Positions 1 through 11,541 of a stretch of 64,000 nucleotides of DNA are shown one piece after another. The stretch is taken from contig CACPCZ010000002.1 of assembly GCA_902632555.1 (NCBI GenBank), forward strand, positions 62,001 to 126,000, read 5' to 3'. Each line of letters begins with the position of its first letter. Position 1 is the stretch's first letter. The DNA comes from an uncultured SAR86 cluster bacterium. GTDB lineage: Bacteria > Pseudomonadota > Gammaproteobacteria > Magnimaribacterales > D2472. The notes under the pieces are model-generated. The model did no database searches, was not told where the DNA came from, and saw nothing but the letters and a program-made list of their open reading frames with translations. The position numbers and the translations under genes were made by a program.

Positions 1-13
1 CTCAATCTTTCAT

Positions 14-691
14 TCATAAATCAGTGCCATCATTTGAAATCCCTGCCAACATTGGAACAAAAGATACATCATCAAATATCTTTTCCTCTACATGTTTGTC
101 TTTTTTTGAAATAACTTTTAAAACTTGAGAGGTACCGCCAACTGGGATAACTAATTTTGCTTCGTTTTTTAAAATGTTTATAAGATCATCTGGATAAGAT
201 CTTGGTGCTGCGGCACATAAAATGCCATCGTATTGGATTTTATTACTCCAGTCTGTATATCCGTCACCATGTTTAAATTTCACATTATGAATCTTTAAGT
301 TTGATAGATTTTCACGAGATTTATAAACTAATGGTTTTATTCTTTCTATGGCATCAATTTCTTCACAAAAAAAAGAAAGTACTGCAGATTGATATCCACA
401 TCCGGAACCTATCTCCAAAACTTTCTCAAATACTTTTCCCCTGGTGTTTGTATGAGATATTAATAATTCTGTCATTCTTGCAACAATGTATGGTTGTGAA
501 ATTGTTTGTTGGTAGCCTATTGTGAGGGATCTATTTTCATATGCTCGAGATCTCAAGGCTTCGTCAACAAAGATATGTCTGGGTACCTGTGAAATTGCAT
601 CGAGTACTCTAAAATCTTTAATTCCAAGATCAAGCAACTTCTCTATCATTTCCTCTCTTACTCTTCTAAATGTAAAACCAGAATTACTCAT
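14..691 (-). CDS. pcm: Protein-L-isoaspartate O-methyltransferase
   Basis: ORF with SAM-binding VLEIGSGCGYQSA and PRHIFVDEALRSRAYEN motifs; next to surE. Confidence 0.93.
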   Translation of the reverse strand: MSNSGFTFRRVREEMIEKLLDLGIKDFRVLDAISQVPRHIFVDEALRSRAYENRSLTIGYQQTISQPYIVARMTELLISHTNTRGKVFEKVLEIGSGCGYQSAVLSFFCEEIDAIERIKPLVYKSRENLSNLKIHNVKFKHGDGYTDWSNKIQYDGILCAAAPRSYPDDLINILKNEAKLVIPVGGTSQVLKVISKKDKHVEEKIFDDVSFVPMLAGISNDGTDL

Positions 692-1433
692 TTATTATTT
701 TTGATAAAGGATCGATGAAGGAATCAGAATTAAGGGAATAATCAAGGACTGATAGTGAGATAAATCCATTTTTTATTGACTCAGCATCAGTATCTAAATC
801 CTCTGAAATAGGTTCACCAGAATAATTATAACGATATCTTTTCTTATTTTTTTCATCAGAAGCTAAGCATATTGGTTTTGGTGGAACTCCTCTTTTTGAA
901 ACAACAGTGGCTTTAATTCCTTTGTACTCATTTTTAGAAATGTCTGGAAAATTAATATTTATAACCTTACCTTTAAATTCTTCAAAGTTATCAACAATCT
1001 TATGTATTATTTCAATAGACTTATTAGAAATAAATTCCAAATCTTTTGCTTCATAGGATGCTACTGATATAGCTATTGGTGGATATTTTAGATTTCTTCC
1101 TCCAACTGCTGCACCAACAGTTCCTGAATATAAAACATCGTTACCAATATTTGCTCCGTGATTAATGCCTGATATGACTATATCAAATTCAAAATCAACA
1201 ATACTTAATAAACCAAAGTATGTGCAATCTGCGGGCGTGCCATCAACCGCAAATACTTTATCTGATACTTGTTCAATCTCTATTTCTTTCAAGTAAGAAA
1301 TTGCTGCGCTCATCCCGCTGCAATTATTTTTTGGAGCAATTATCCATACATCATGATCTTTTGAGAGTTTTTCATAAAGATATTTAATATTCTTTGCATC
1401 AAAACCATCGTCATTCGTCAATAAAATTTTCAT
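684..1433 (-). CDS. surE: 5'/3'-nucleotidase SurE
   Basis: MKILLTNDDGFDAKNI N-terminus, SGINHGANIGNDVLYSGTVGAA motif. Confidence 0.96.
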   Translation of the reverse strand: MKILLTNDDGFDAKNIKYLYEKLSKDHDVWIIAPKNNCSGMSAAISYLKEIEIEQVSDKVFAVDGTPADCTYFGLLSIVDFEFDIVISGINHGANIGNDVLYSGTVGAAVGGRNLKYPPIAISVASYEAKDLEFISNKSIEIIHKIVDNFEEFKGKVININFPDISKNEYKGIKATVVSKRGVPPKPICLASDEKNKKRYRYNYSGEPISEDLDTDAESIKNGFISLSVLDYSLNSDSFIDPLSKIINE

Positions 1434-2578
1434 AATGAAGTCCTTAAGTTAACAGAACTCTGCACTGCTATTGCCTTGTTTCGACCTATAATTCCAATTT
1501 TCTCTGAAGTTGTAGCTTTTAAACCTATTTTTTCTTCTGGAATTTTTAAAATTTTCGATAAAGATTTTAAAACCTTATCTCTATGTGGATCTAGCTTGGG
1601 TTGTTCACATATTATGGTAGCGTCAACGTTATAGATCTCTAGATTTTTCTTTTTAATACTTTCTAAGCAAAAATTTATAATTTCTTTGCTATCAATATCT
1701 TTATTGAGTGGGTCTTTATCTGAAAAATATTTTCCTATATCACCAAGACCCGAAGCACCAAGAATTGAATCAGCTATTGAATGAAGTAAAACATCACCAT
1801 CAGAATGAGCTATGATCTTGAATTCACAATCAAGAAAATATCCACCTAGGATAATTCCTTTACCCTCCTCATATCTATGAAGATCAAATCCTGTTCCTGT
1901 TCTGGTATTAAATTTATTTAATAAATCTAAATCAGACTCTTCAGTAATTTTTATATTAGATCTTCTTCCTAAAATTTTAGACGAAGCCAAACCCGTATGT
2001 TCAAAAACAAAAGACTCATCGGGAATACTTATATTATTTTTTTCACATTCGATAATTCCGCTCTTGAGTTCTTTTAATTTGCAAATTTGAGGTGTTTGTA
2101 CCAATAAAAATTTATTTTTATCTTCAGTTTTATCAAGCTCAGTTGTATTTTTAATAGAGTCATATATTGGAATATAAAAATAGGAGCATAAAGATTTGCT
2201 AGAAATTATGTCTAAATAAAGATTTTCAATGTCTTCTTGGTGTATATTGGGCCTTGCAGCATCATGCGTTATTACATATTCATAATCTTCAACTGAAATA
2301 GATTTTATGCAATTTAAGATCGATCTTGATCTTGTATTTCCACCTATAACAAACTCTACTTTTTCATTATTGTAAAAACTTTGCTCTTTGATAAAAGAAT
2401 CATTCTCAGATGTAGCAATGATAATCTTTGAAACATATTGTGACAAAATAAAAGGTTCTGTTGCTCTTTCTATAACAGATTTTCCATCAAGTGACATATA
2501 TTGTTTTGGTATTTCTGAGCCAAACCTTTGACCTATTCCTGCAGCTGGAATAATTGCAAGTAGACTATTTTTTTTCAT
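1430..2578 (-). CDS. ispDF: Bifunctional IspD/IspF (MEP cytidylyltransferase / MECDP synthase fusion)
   Basis: N-terminal IspD motif IPAAGIGQRFGSEIPKQY, C-terminal IspF motif GTGFDLHRYEEGKGIILGG...HSDGDVLLHSIADSILGASGLGDIG, in one 382-aa ORF. Confidence 0.95.
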   Translation of the reverse strand: MKKNSLLAIIPAAGIGQRFGSEIPKQYMSLDGKSVIERATEPFILSQYVSKIIIATSENDSFIKEQSFYNNEKVEFVIGGNTRSRSILNCIKSISVEDYEYVITHDAARPNIHQEDIENLYLDIISSKSLCSYFYIPIYDSIKNTTELDKTEDKNKFLLVQTPQICKLKELKSGIIECEKNNISIPDESFVFEHTGLASSKILGRRSNIKITEESDLDLLNKFNTRTGTGFDLHRYEEGKGIILGGYFLDCEFKIIAHSDGDVLLHSIADSILGASGLGDIGKYFSDKDPLNKDIDSKEIINFCLESIKKKNLEIYNVDATIICEQPKLDPHRDKVLKSLSKILKIPEEKIGLKATTSEKIGIIGRNKAIAVQSSVNLRTSL

Positions 2579-2873
2579 TTTCAGGCTCTTTAATCTCTTC
2601 GAAGATTATAAATTCCTCATTCGGATATGATAAATTTAAATTTTCACGTGCAAAATTTTCAATATGATCATCTGAATTTTTTGCATTATTAATTTCAAAT
2701 TCTAGAATTTCATTTTCTTTTTTTAGTTCTTCATTTTTCTCAAGCTGTATCTCATTTTCTATTTGAAGTTGATTTCTTACTTCGTAGCTTTTGTCTCCAA
2801 AAAAAATATTATTCAATAACATCACAGAGATGCTTGCTAATGCCAAAATTAAAAAAAAATAAGGCCTTTTCAT
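2565..2873 (-). CDS. ftsB: Cell division protein FtsB (septum formation initiator family)
   Basis: Short TM plus coiled-coil protein between eno and ispD, the conserved FtsB position. Confidence 0.8.
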   Translation of the reverse strand: MKRPYFFLILALASISVMLLNNIFFGDKSYEVRNQLQIENEIQLEKNEELKKENEILEFEINNAKNSDDHIENFARENLNLSYPNEEFIIFEEIKEPENEKK

Positions 2874-4144
2874 TTAAGAAGAATATGGCTATTTTCTTCC
2901 TCAATCCATAGCAATCTATTATATTTAGAAACTCTATCGGATCTGCATGGAGCACCTGTTTTAATTTGACCAACTCCAAGCCCTACTGCTAAGTCTGAGA
3001 TTGTTGTATCTTCTGTTTCACCAGATCTATGAGAGATAATTGAGTTGTAACCATTTTCATTAGCACATGCAATTGTTTGCATTGTTTCAGTAATTGTTCC
3101 TACTTGATTAAATTTAATTAAAATTGCATTTGCTACATTTTTTTCAATGCCCTCTAGAAGTATTTTCTTATTCGTTACAAACAAATCATCTCCAACGAGC
3201 TGACATTTTTTTCCAATCTTTTCAGTCAATAGTTCCCATCCATCAATATCATTTTCATCCATACCATCTTCAATTGAAATTATTGGATATTTATTTACAA
3301 GATCAGTTAAGTATTCGACTAATTGTTCAGACGAAAATATTTTATCCTCTCCTTTTAATATATATTTTTTTCCGTCGTAAAATTCACTTGCCGCACAATC
3401 AAGAGCAATGTTAATGTCTTTACCAGGTTCCAAGCCTGATTCAGTAATTGCACTTATGATTAATTTGAGAGCCTCTTCATTATTTTTTAGGTTTGGTGCA
3501 AACCCACCCTCGTCTCCTACAGCTGAAGAATGTCCAAATTTTTCAATAATTTTTTTCAAATTCATATAAACTTCAGTTGACCATTGCATTGCCTGACTAA
3601 AAGATGACGCACCACTAGGAATAATCATAAATTCTTGGATATCTATATTATTATTTGCATGCTCTCCGCCATTTAAAATGTTAAGCATTGGCATTGGTAT
3701 AGACTGATCAATGTCCTTGCCATGAAACTTACTATACAAATGAGCAAAGTGTTCGTGTAAATTTGATCCATTTGATACAGACGCTGAATGAGAAACAGCC
3801 AATGATATAGCTAAAATTGCATTAGCTCCATATTCGGATTTATCGTCAGTACCATCAGATTTTATTAAAATTTCGTCAATTAATTGCTGCTCGATAGGAT
3901 TTTTACCAATAATTGAAGGTCCTAAAACATTATTAATATTATCTACTGCTTTGAGAACTCCTTTGCCAAGATATTCTTTCTTGTTATCTCTCAACTCTAA
4001 TGCTTCTTTAGATCCGGTCGATGCACCACTTGGTACCATTGCAAGACCCTCAGTGCCATCATCTAAAATAATCTTACATGAAATTGTAGGGATGCCTCTG
4101 GAATCAAAAACCTGAATTGCTTTTGTTTCAATTATATTTGCCAT
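2870..4144 (-). CDS. eno: Enolase
   Basis: VPSGASTGSKEALELRD, SHRSGETEDTTI motifs. Confidence 0.98.
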   Translation of the reverse strand: MANIIETKAIQVFDSRGIPTISCKIILDDGTEGLAMVPSGASTGSKEALELRDNKKEYLGKGVLKAVDNINNVLGPSIIGKNPIEQQLIDEILIKSDGTDDKSEYGANAILAISLAVSHSASVSNGSNLHEHFAHLYSKFHGKDIDQSIPMPMLNILNGGEHANNNIDIQEFMIIPSGASSFSQAMQWSTEVYMNLKKIIEKFGHSSAVGDEGGFAPNLKNNEEALKLIISAITESGLEPGKDINIALDCAASEFYDGKKYILKGEDKIFSSEQLVEYLTDLVNKYPIISIEDGMDENDIDGWELLTEKIGKKCQLVGDDLFVTNKKILLEGIEKNVANAILIKFNQVGTITETMQTIACANENGYNSIISHRSGETEDTTISDLAVGLGVGQIKTGAPCRSDRVSKYNRLLWIEEENSHILLK

Positions 4145-4147
4145 GAC

Positions 4148-4978
4148 TTATTTAATATTTAAATCTGTTTGGTTTTTTACAAATTCATCTAAATCTTTAA
4201 TTTGTCTCAAAAAGTCTCCAAGCATTGATAGTGGTAATGCGCATGGTCCATCACATTTTGCATTATCCGGATCAGGATGTGCCTCCAAGAAAAGACCAGC
4301 AATTGATTGAGATATTCCAGCTTTTGCAAGACTAAGAACATACTCCCTTCTTCCATCAGTTGCACTACCAAGGCCGCCTGGTAATTGTAGCGAATGAGTA
4401 ACATCAAAAATTACAGGTTTTGATAATTTTTTTAGGATTTGGAAATTTAAAGTATCAACAACTAAATTATTATATCCGTAAGAATTACCTCTCTCACATA
4501 ATGTTATATTCTCATTTCCAGCAGCAGAGCATTTCTCAACAATGTTTGCCATTTCAGGAGCAGACAGAAATTGTGGTTTCTTAAACTGTATTATTGAGTT
4601 AGTTTTTGCTGCTGCTTTAACCAGGTCAGTTTGTCTTGCTAAGAAAGCTGGTATTTGAATGACTTCACATACCTCACTTACAGGTTTTGCTTGATCGGGC
4701 TCATGTATATCAGTGATTACTGGAATATCGAACTCTTTTGAGATTTCTTCAAGTATTTTAAGACCCTCATCCATACCTGGTCCTCTAAATGAATTAATAG
4801 AGCTGCGATTAGCCTTATCAAAAGATGCCTTAAAAATATAATTAATATTTAGATCTCTTGATATTACTTTAAACTCTTCAGCGACCTTCATAGCTAAATC
4901 TTTTGATTCAAGAACATTAATTCCACCCATTAAGGTCATGTTTTCATTATTACCAATATTGAAGTTTCTTAATCTCAT
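4148..4978 (-). CDS. kdsA: 3-deoxy-8-phosphooctulonate synthase
   Basis: FRGPGMDEGLKIL, DVTHSLQLPGG motifs; eno-kdsA-pyrG synteny. Confidence 0.97.
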   Translation of the reverse strand: MRLRNFNIGNNENMTLMGGINVLESKDLAMKVAEEFKVISRDLNINYIFKASFDKANRSSINSFRGPGMDEGLKILEEISKEFDIPVITDIHEPDQAKPVSEVCEVIQIPAFLARQTDLVKAAAKTNSIIQFKKPQFLSAPEMANIVEKCSAAGNENITLCERGNSYGYNNLVVDTLNFQILKKLSKPVIFDVTHSLQLPGGLGSATDGRREYVLSLAKAGISQSIAGLFLEAHPDPDNAKCDGPCALPLSMLGDFLRQIKDLDEFVKNQTDLNIK

Positions 4979-4985
4979 GTAATTT

Positions 4986-6626
<1,641 letters not shown>

Positions 6627-6652
6627 TCATGATGGGATAACAGAATAACAGA

Positions 6653-7714
6653 TTAATTAATATTTTTATATATCTTTTTTACGCGAGATTTAACACTTGT
6701 CATCAAAAAATACGAAATTAAATCATTAGATTTAGCAATATTTGAAATAGGCAGTTTAGATGAAAAAAAAGTACACCAGTCTCCAACCTTACAGTCTTTG
6801 TTGTCACTTATGTCAATTGTTGTTATGTCCATGCTAACTTTGCCAAATACACTTGCTTCAGTATCATTAATATGAACTTTAGTACCATCTTTAATGGTTA
6901 CAGGCAGGCCATCTGCGTAACCTAAATAGACCGATGCAATTTTCATATCTTTTTCTGCAACTGCTCTACCATCGTAACCAACAGACTCGCCTTTTAATAT
7001 TTTTCTTATGTTTATAATTGGAGATCGGAGAGTCATTGCCGTTTTAAGATTATTATCGTTAATGTATCCACCGTATATTCCAATACCACATCTAACCCAA
7101 TCATATGATTTTTCAGGATAATTCATAATACATCCAGTATTTGCAACACTAAGTGATATTTTTGAATGTAATTTTTCTTTAAGATCTTCAAATAATGAAA
7201 ATTGTTTATCATTTGAAATAGAATTTTTATCATTTGAAGATGCTAGATGGGTCATGAGAGTAAATTTAGTGTCTTGAAGATATCTTGAATAAATATCTAG
7301 AAATTCGTCTGTCTCAAAACCTAATCTGTTCATTCCAGTATTAACTTTGAACCACAAATTATTATAATCTGAAAATTTCTTTGCAATATTAAATTGTTCT
7401 ATGTTATGAACAACCATATCCAAGTTATTTTTTCTGGCTAATTTAAAATCACTCTCGTTGTAAATTCCTTGCATTAATAATATTTTTTTATCTGAGAGCT
7501 CTCTTATCTTTAATGCCTCATCAGTCCTAACTACCCCATAACCATCTGCAAGGTCATCAATATCCCTAACAATATTTTCAAGATGATGGCCATAGGCATC
7601 AGACTTTATGATAGCCATAAAATTTGAAGATTTATTTAATTTTTTTTTTATATAGGATATGTTTTGCCTAAAAATATTAGGATCTATTATTAGTTCAGAG
7701 TTTAATGTTGTCAT
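6653..7714 (-). CDS. alr: Alanine racemase
   Basis: PLP motif AIIKSDAYGHH, GMNRLGF, follows dnaB. Confidence 0.93.
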   Translation of the reverse strand: MTTLNSELIIDPNIFRQNISYIKKKLNKSSNFMAIIKSDAYGHHLENIVRDIDDLADGYGVVRTDEALKIRELSDKKILLMQGIYNESDFKLARKNNLDMVVHNIEQFNIAKKFSDYNNLWFKVNTGMNRLGFETDEFLDIYSRYLQDTKFTLMTHLASSNDKNSISNDKQFSLFEDLKEKLHSKISLSVANTGCIMNYPEKSYDWVRCGIGIYGGYINDNNLKTAMTLRSPIINIRKILKGESVGYDGRAVAEKDMKIASVYLGYADGLPVTIKDGTKVHINDTEASVFGKVSMDITTIDISDNKDCKVGDWCTFFSSKLPISNIAKSNDLISYFLMTSVKSRVKKIYKNIN

Positions 7715-9081
7715 TCAAAAGATTCATAGAAACTATCAGTAGAAAAATTTTCAAATCGAGTAAATTCTTTTAAGAATGTAAGATTAATAGTTCCTATAGG
7801 GCCATTTCTTTGTTTGCCAATTATTATTTCGGCTTTATTTCCTTGTTCAGAGTCTTCGTTATAGACTTCGTCTCTATAAATAAAGAGTATGACGTCTGCA
7901 TCCTGTTCAATCGCCCCTGAATCTCTCAGATCCGCCATAATTGGTCTCTTGTTTGGTCTTTGTTCTACTGCTCTATTCAATTGTGACAATGCGATTACAG
8001 GAACATTAAGTTCTTTTGCAAGAGATTTAAGCGATCTTGATATTTCTGATATTTGGTTAACTCTATTTTCTGTTGATAATGGTAATTGCATAAGCTGAAG
8101 ATAATCAACAACAATTAAAGATAAGCCATTTTCCTCAGTTCTGGCCAATCGTCTGGCTTTTGCTCTTAACTCCATAGGTGACAATATTGAACTATCGTCG
8201 ATCCAGAGCGGAAGATTTTTTAGCTTTTCACTTTGTTGAAGCAAAATTCTTAACTCTTCATCTTTGAGCATACCTGATCGAACGTTTTGTTGATCGAGCT
8301 TACACATCCCAGATAACATTCTTGTTGTTAAAGATTCTCCAGGCATCTCTAAACTAAAAATCAGCACGGCTCCGTTTGAATCATCATCAAGTAAAACATT
8401 TTCAGCAATATTCATTGCGAAAGAGGTTTTACCCATGCTGGGCCTTCCCGCAACAACAATAAGATCGCCCTTTTGAACTCCTTGAAGTTTATTATCCAAG
8501 TCTTTAAACCCAGTTGAAGATCCTATTAGTCCTCCAGATTTATTAGATAGCTCATGTAATCTGTCCATTGTTGAGGGAACTAACTCTTTCATTGACTGCA
8601 GACTTGAATCATTTTTATTTGTTTCATCATTTAGAGCAAAAATCATGCTTTCTGCTTTATCGAGAAGTGAAACACCATCCTGACCTTGAGGATTAGAAAT
8701 TAACTCAGAAATATCTGAATTTGCTTTCATCAACTTTCTTGTAATAGATCTTTGTCTAATTATTTCAGCATATGCTTCAAGATTAGCAGCAGATGGAGTG
8801 GATGTAGCTAATTCAATTAAATACTCTTTTCCACCTACTTTGTTGAGTGAGTTTTTATTGTCAAGTTTTTCTGAGACTGTAAGAGGATCAAGAGGCTTGT
8901 TTTCCTCAATAAGTTCTGACATGGACTGAAATATAATTTGATGATCCTTACCATCAAAATCATTCTCTTTTATGACTTGGATGACTGTATCAAATCTTTG
9001 TGTTTCAAGCATTAAACCGCCCAAGACAGCTCTTTCAGCCTCCCTAGCTTGCTCATTTTGATTAATATTAATATCAGACAT
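7711..9081 (-). CDS. dnaB: Replicative DNA helicase DnaB
   Basis: Walker A VVAGRPSMGKTSFAMNIAEN, DYLQLM, SQLNRAVEQR. Confidence 0.97.
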   Translation of the reverse strand: MSDININQNEQAREAERAVLGGLMLETQRFDTVIQVIKENDFDGKDHQIIFQSMSELIEENKPLDPLTVSEKLDNKNSLNKVGGKEYLIELATSTPSAANLEAYAEIIRQRSITRKLMKANSDISELISNPQGQDGVSLLDKAESMIFALNDETNKNDSSLQSMKELVPSTMDRLHELSNKSGGLIGSSTGFKDLDNKLQGVQKGDLIVVAGRPSMGKTSFAMNIAENVLLDDDSNGAVLIFSLEMPGESLTTRMLSGMCKLDQQNVRSGMLKDEELRILLQQSEKLKNLPLWIDDSSILSPMELRAKARRLARTEENGLSLIVVDYLQLMQLPLSTENRVNQISEISRSLKSLAKELNVPVIALSQLNRAVEQRPNKRPIMADLRDSGAIEQDADVILFIYRDEVYNEDSEQGNKAEIIIGKQRNGPIGTINLTFLKEFTRFENFSTDSFYESFE

Positions 9082-9118
9082 GGAATATGATTTTTACATC
9101 ATATTTCAAAATATACAA

Positions 9119-9565
9119 CTACTCTGGAGATACTTTTACTAATACTTCGACACTAACCTCAGGATGAACACTGATGACAATATTATGTTCACCGGTTTCT
9201 TTAATTGGACCATCCGGTAGCTGTACTTCACTTTTATCTATAGAAATATCCATGTTTGAAAATGCATCAGATATCTCACGTGTGCCAACAGAGCCATAAA
9301 GAGCACCTTCTTCTGTGACAGGAACTAGAATTTCGCATTCTGAACCTTCAATCATCTCACCCCTTACTTTAGCTTTAGTTAAGATATCTTCGGACATTGC
9401 TGCAAGCTCATCTTTTTTTGATTCAACTTCCGCAATATTTGATTCGCTTGCAAATGCTGCTTTTTTTTGAGGGATTAAAAAGTTTCTTGCATAGCCTGAA
9501 TTGACCTCAACTATGTCACCAATTTCACCAAGTCTTTGAATTTTGTCTAAGAGTATAATTTTCAT
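9119..9565 (-). CDS. rplI: 50S ribosomal protein L9
   Basis: [36 protein letters not shown]. Confidence 0.97.
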   Translation of the reverse strand: MKIILLDKIQRLGEIGDIVEVNSGYARNFLIPQKKAAFASESNIAEVESKKDELAAMSEDILTKAKVRGEMIEGSECEILVPVTEEGALYGSVGTREISDAFSNMDISIDKSEVQLPDGPIKETGEHNIVISVHPEVSVEVLVKVSPE

Positions 9566-9759
9566 TATTTATGCATATCAGTATATGGTATTAAAGCTAA
9601 AAATCTTGCGATTTTAATATGTCTGGTAAGTTTTCTTTGATTAGATGCAGTAACACCAGTAACTCTTGCAGGAATTATTTTCCCTGTTTCTGTTATGAAT
9701 TGTTTTAATATATTTACATCTTTGTAATCGAAAGTTTTAGGAAGTTCATATTTACTCAT
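9565..9759 (-). CDS. rpsR: 30S ribosomal protein S18
   Basis: [50 protein letters not shown]. Confidence 0.97.
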   Translation of the reverse strand: MSKYELPKTFDYKDVNILKQFITETGKIIPARVTGVTASNQRKLTRHIKIARFLALIPYTDMHK

Positions 9760-10240
9760 CTTTTACCTCCTCATCAGGAACAGATGCATCTTCTGCTTTA
9801 TTGGGTGCCTCATTACTGTCTGTGTCATCAACTTCTTTGATTTTTTTTGCATCATTATCTTTTTTTATTTCAATGTCTTCAACATGATTGTCGTCAGAAT
9901 CTGCTTCCTTTTTCTTTGTTTTTGATTCAACCAATAAATGAGAGTCTTCACCGTTATGTTCTTTAACCACTATAAAAAGATGTCTAATAATTGAATCGTT
10001 ATATTTAATTTTATTTTCAATATCGATTAGTTTTGACGGATCTCCCTCAAGATTAAATAAAAGATAATGACCTTTATTGTGATTATTTATTGAGTATGAA
10101 AGTTGACGTCTGCCAACATCTTCAGTCTTTATAATGTTAAAGGAGTTATCTGATAGTAATGAATCAAAATCTTTCATAAAGGATTCCAATTTATTGGAAA
10201 GATTAGGATTTAATATTATGACTGCTTCGTATTTGTTCAT
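9752..10240 (-). CDS. rpsF: 30S ribosomal protein S6 with a long charged C-terminal extension
   Basis: [13 protein letters not shown]..., YLLFNLEG; rpsF-rpsR-rplI synteny; low-complexity D/E/K tail. Confidence 0.93.
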   Translation of the reverse strand: MNKYEAVIILNPNLSNKLESFMKDFDSLLSDNSFNIIKTEDVGRRQLSYSINNHNKGHYLLFNLEGDPSKLIDIENKIKYNDSIIRHLFIVVKEHNGEDSHLLVESKTKKKEADSDDNHVEDIEIKKDNDAKKIKEVDDTDSNEAPNKAEDASVPDEEVKDE

Positions 10241-10243
10241 GTT

Positions 10244-10287
10244 TTCCTTATGGTTATAGATTTTTACCTAATGTAAAAACCAAGGAA
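10244..10287 (-). promoter_or_regulatory. Candidate structured rpsF mRNA leader hairpin sequestering the Shine-Dalgarno
   Basis: On the minus strand: TTCCTT-GG-TTTTTAC-ATTAG-GTAAAAA-(TCTATAA)-CC-AT-AAGGAA, giving 6+2+7 bp pairing; 3' arm AAGGAA is the SD 3 nt before the rpsF ATG. Confidence 0.5.
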
Positions 10288-10317
10288 GACGCATTCTAAT
10301 TGAATTAAAATCTAATT

Positions 10318-11541
10318 TCAATATTCGCTTTTTACAATTTTAAGAAGTTTTGAAAAAAAGCTTTGATTTTGCTCAGCTAAAATTTCATTATTCAGCTGTT
10401 TATTACCGTGTTCAATTAAGCCTATAGATGTAGAATAAATTGGATTTTGTAAGATTGTTTCCATACCTTGAAAATTTGAAGGAATTCCGAGTCTTACAGA
10501 TGTCTGAAAAATAGACTCTGCTAGCTCAACAACTCCCTCCATTTTTGAGGTCCCACCAGTAAAAACAATTCCAGCAGAAATTTTATCTTCAAAACCATTC
10601 CGTGTAATTTCTGCTTTTATTAAATCAAATAATTCAGAATATCGTGGCTGAATTATATCTGCCAAAGAACTTCTAGATAATTCTCTGGGTGGCCTACCTC
10701 CAACTCCAAGCACTTCAACAGTTTCATCGTCTTTGGTAAATTCTGTTACAGCGCAGCCATGCTTCTGTTTAATGTCTTCAGCCTGTGGTGTCGGAGTTCT
10801 TAGTGCTTGAGCAATGTCACTTGTTACTTGATCTCCAGCAATTGGAATAACACCTGTGAAAACAATTGAACCAGAATTAAATATAGCAATGTCTGTTGTT
10901 CCTCCTCCGATATCAACCATGCAAACACCAAGATCCTTTTCATCACTGGATAGAATTGAATGAGAACTTGCTAACTGCTCTAGGACAAACCCGTCTACAC
11001 TCAAACCACAATTTTTAATGCACTTTTCGATGTTTTTAATTGCGCTATTTGCACATGTTACTAGATGAACTTTAGCCTCTAATCTTACTCCTGACATACC
11101 TAAAGGATCGAGACTCACTTCTTGACCATCAATAACAAATTCCTGAGGCAAAACATGTAAAACTCTTTGATCAGATGGTATTGATACTGCTTGAGCAGAG
11201 TCAATTACTCTATCAATATCATACGAAGTTACCTCTTTATCTCTTATTCCAACAGCACCTTGAGAATTTAAACTTTTTATATGATTTCCGGCTATGCCTA
11301 CAAAAACAGATTTAATTTTTTCTTCAATCATTGATTGAGCTTGTTCGACAGCTTTACTAATGGCATCAGTTGTAGCATCAATATTTACAACAACACCTTT
11401 TTTTAACCCACTTGATGGATATGCTCCAAGAGCAACTATTTCTAATTTATTTTCGTTATTGTATTTGCCAACGATACAGACCACTTTAGATGTGCCAATA
11501 TCTAGGCCAACTATCATATTAGAATTTTTATTCAGTGCCAT
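10318..11541 (-). CDS. ftsA: Cell division protein FtsA
   Basis: IVGLDIGTSKVVCIVG, VDIGGGTTDIAIF; position after ftsQ. Confidence 0.96.
   Translation of the reverse strand: MALNKNSNMIVGLDIGTSKVVCIVGKYNNENKLEIVALGAYPSSGLKKGVVVNIDATTDAISKAVEQAQSMIEEKIKSVFVGIAGNHIKSLNSQGAVGIRDKEVTSYDIDRVIDSAQAVSIPSDQRVLHVLPQEFVIDGQEVSLDPLGMSGVRLEAKVHLVTCANSAIKNIEKCIKNCGLSVDGFVLEQLASSHSILSSDEKDLGVCMVDIGGGTTDIAIFNSGSIVFTGVIPIAGDQVTSDIAQALRTPTPQAEDIKQKHGCAVTEFTKDDETVEVLGVGGRPPRELSRSSLADIIQPRYSELFDLIKAEITRNGFEDKISAGIVFTGGTSKMEGVVELAESIFQTSVRLGIPSNFQGMETILQNPIYSTSIGLIEHGNKQLNNEILAEQNQSFFSKLLKIVKSEY

Noticed and set aside
301-704. Plus-strand ORFs over pcm (301..525, 522..704)
   Set aside because: Antisense shadow ORFs of a conserved gene; no recognisable domain.
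4207-4407. Same-strand out-of-frame ORF in kdsA (and 15776..15964 in ftsW, 26826..27017 in rsmI, 50814..51011 in the acyl-CoA ligase)
   Set aside because: Alternate-frame ORFs inside strongly conserved genes; no independent evidence of coding.
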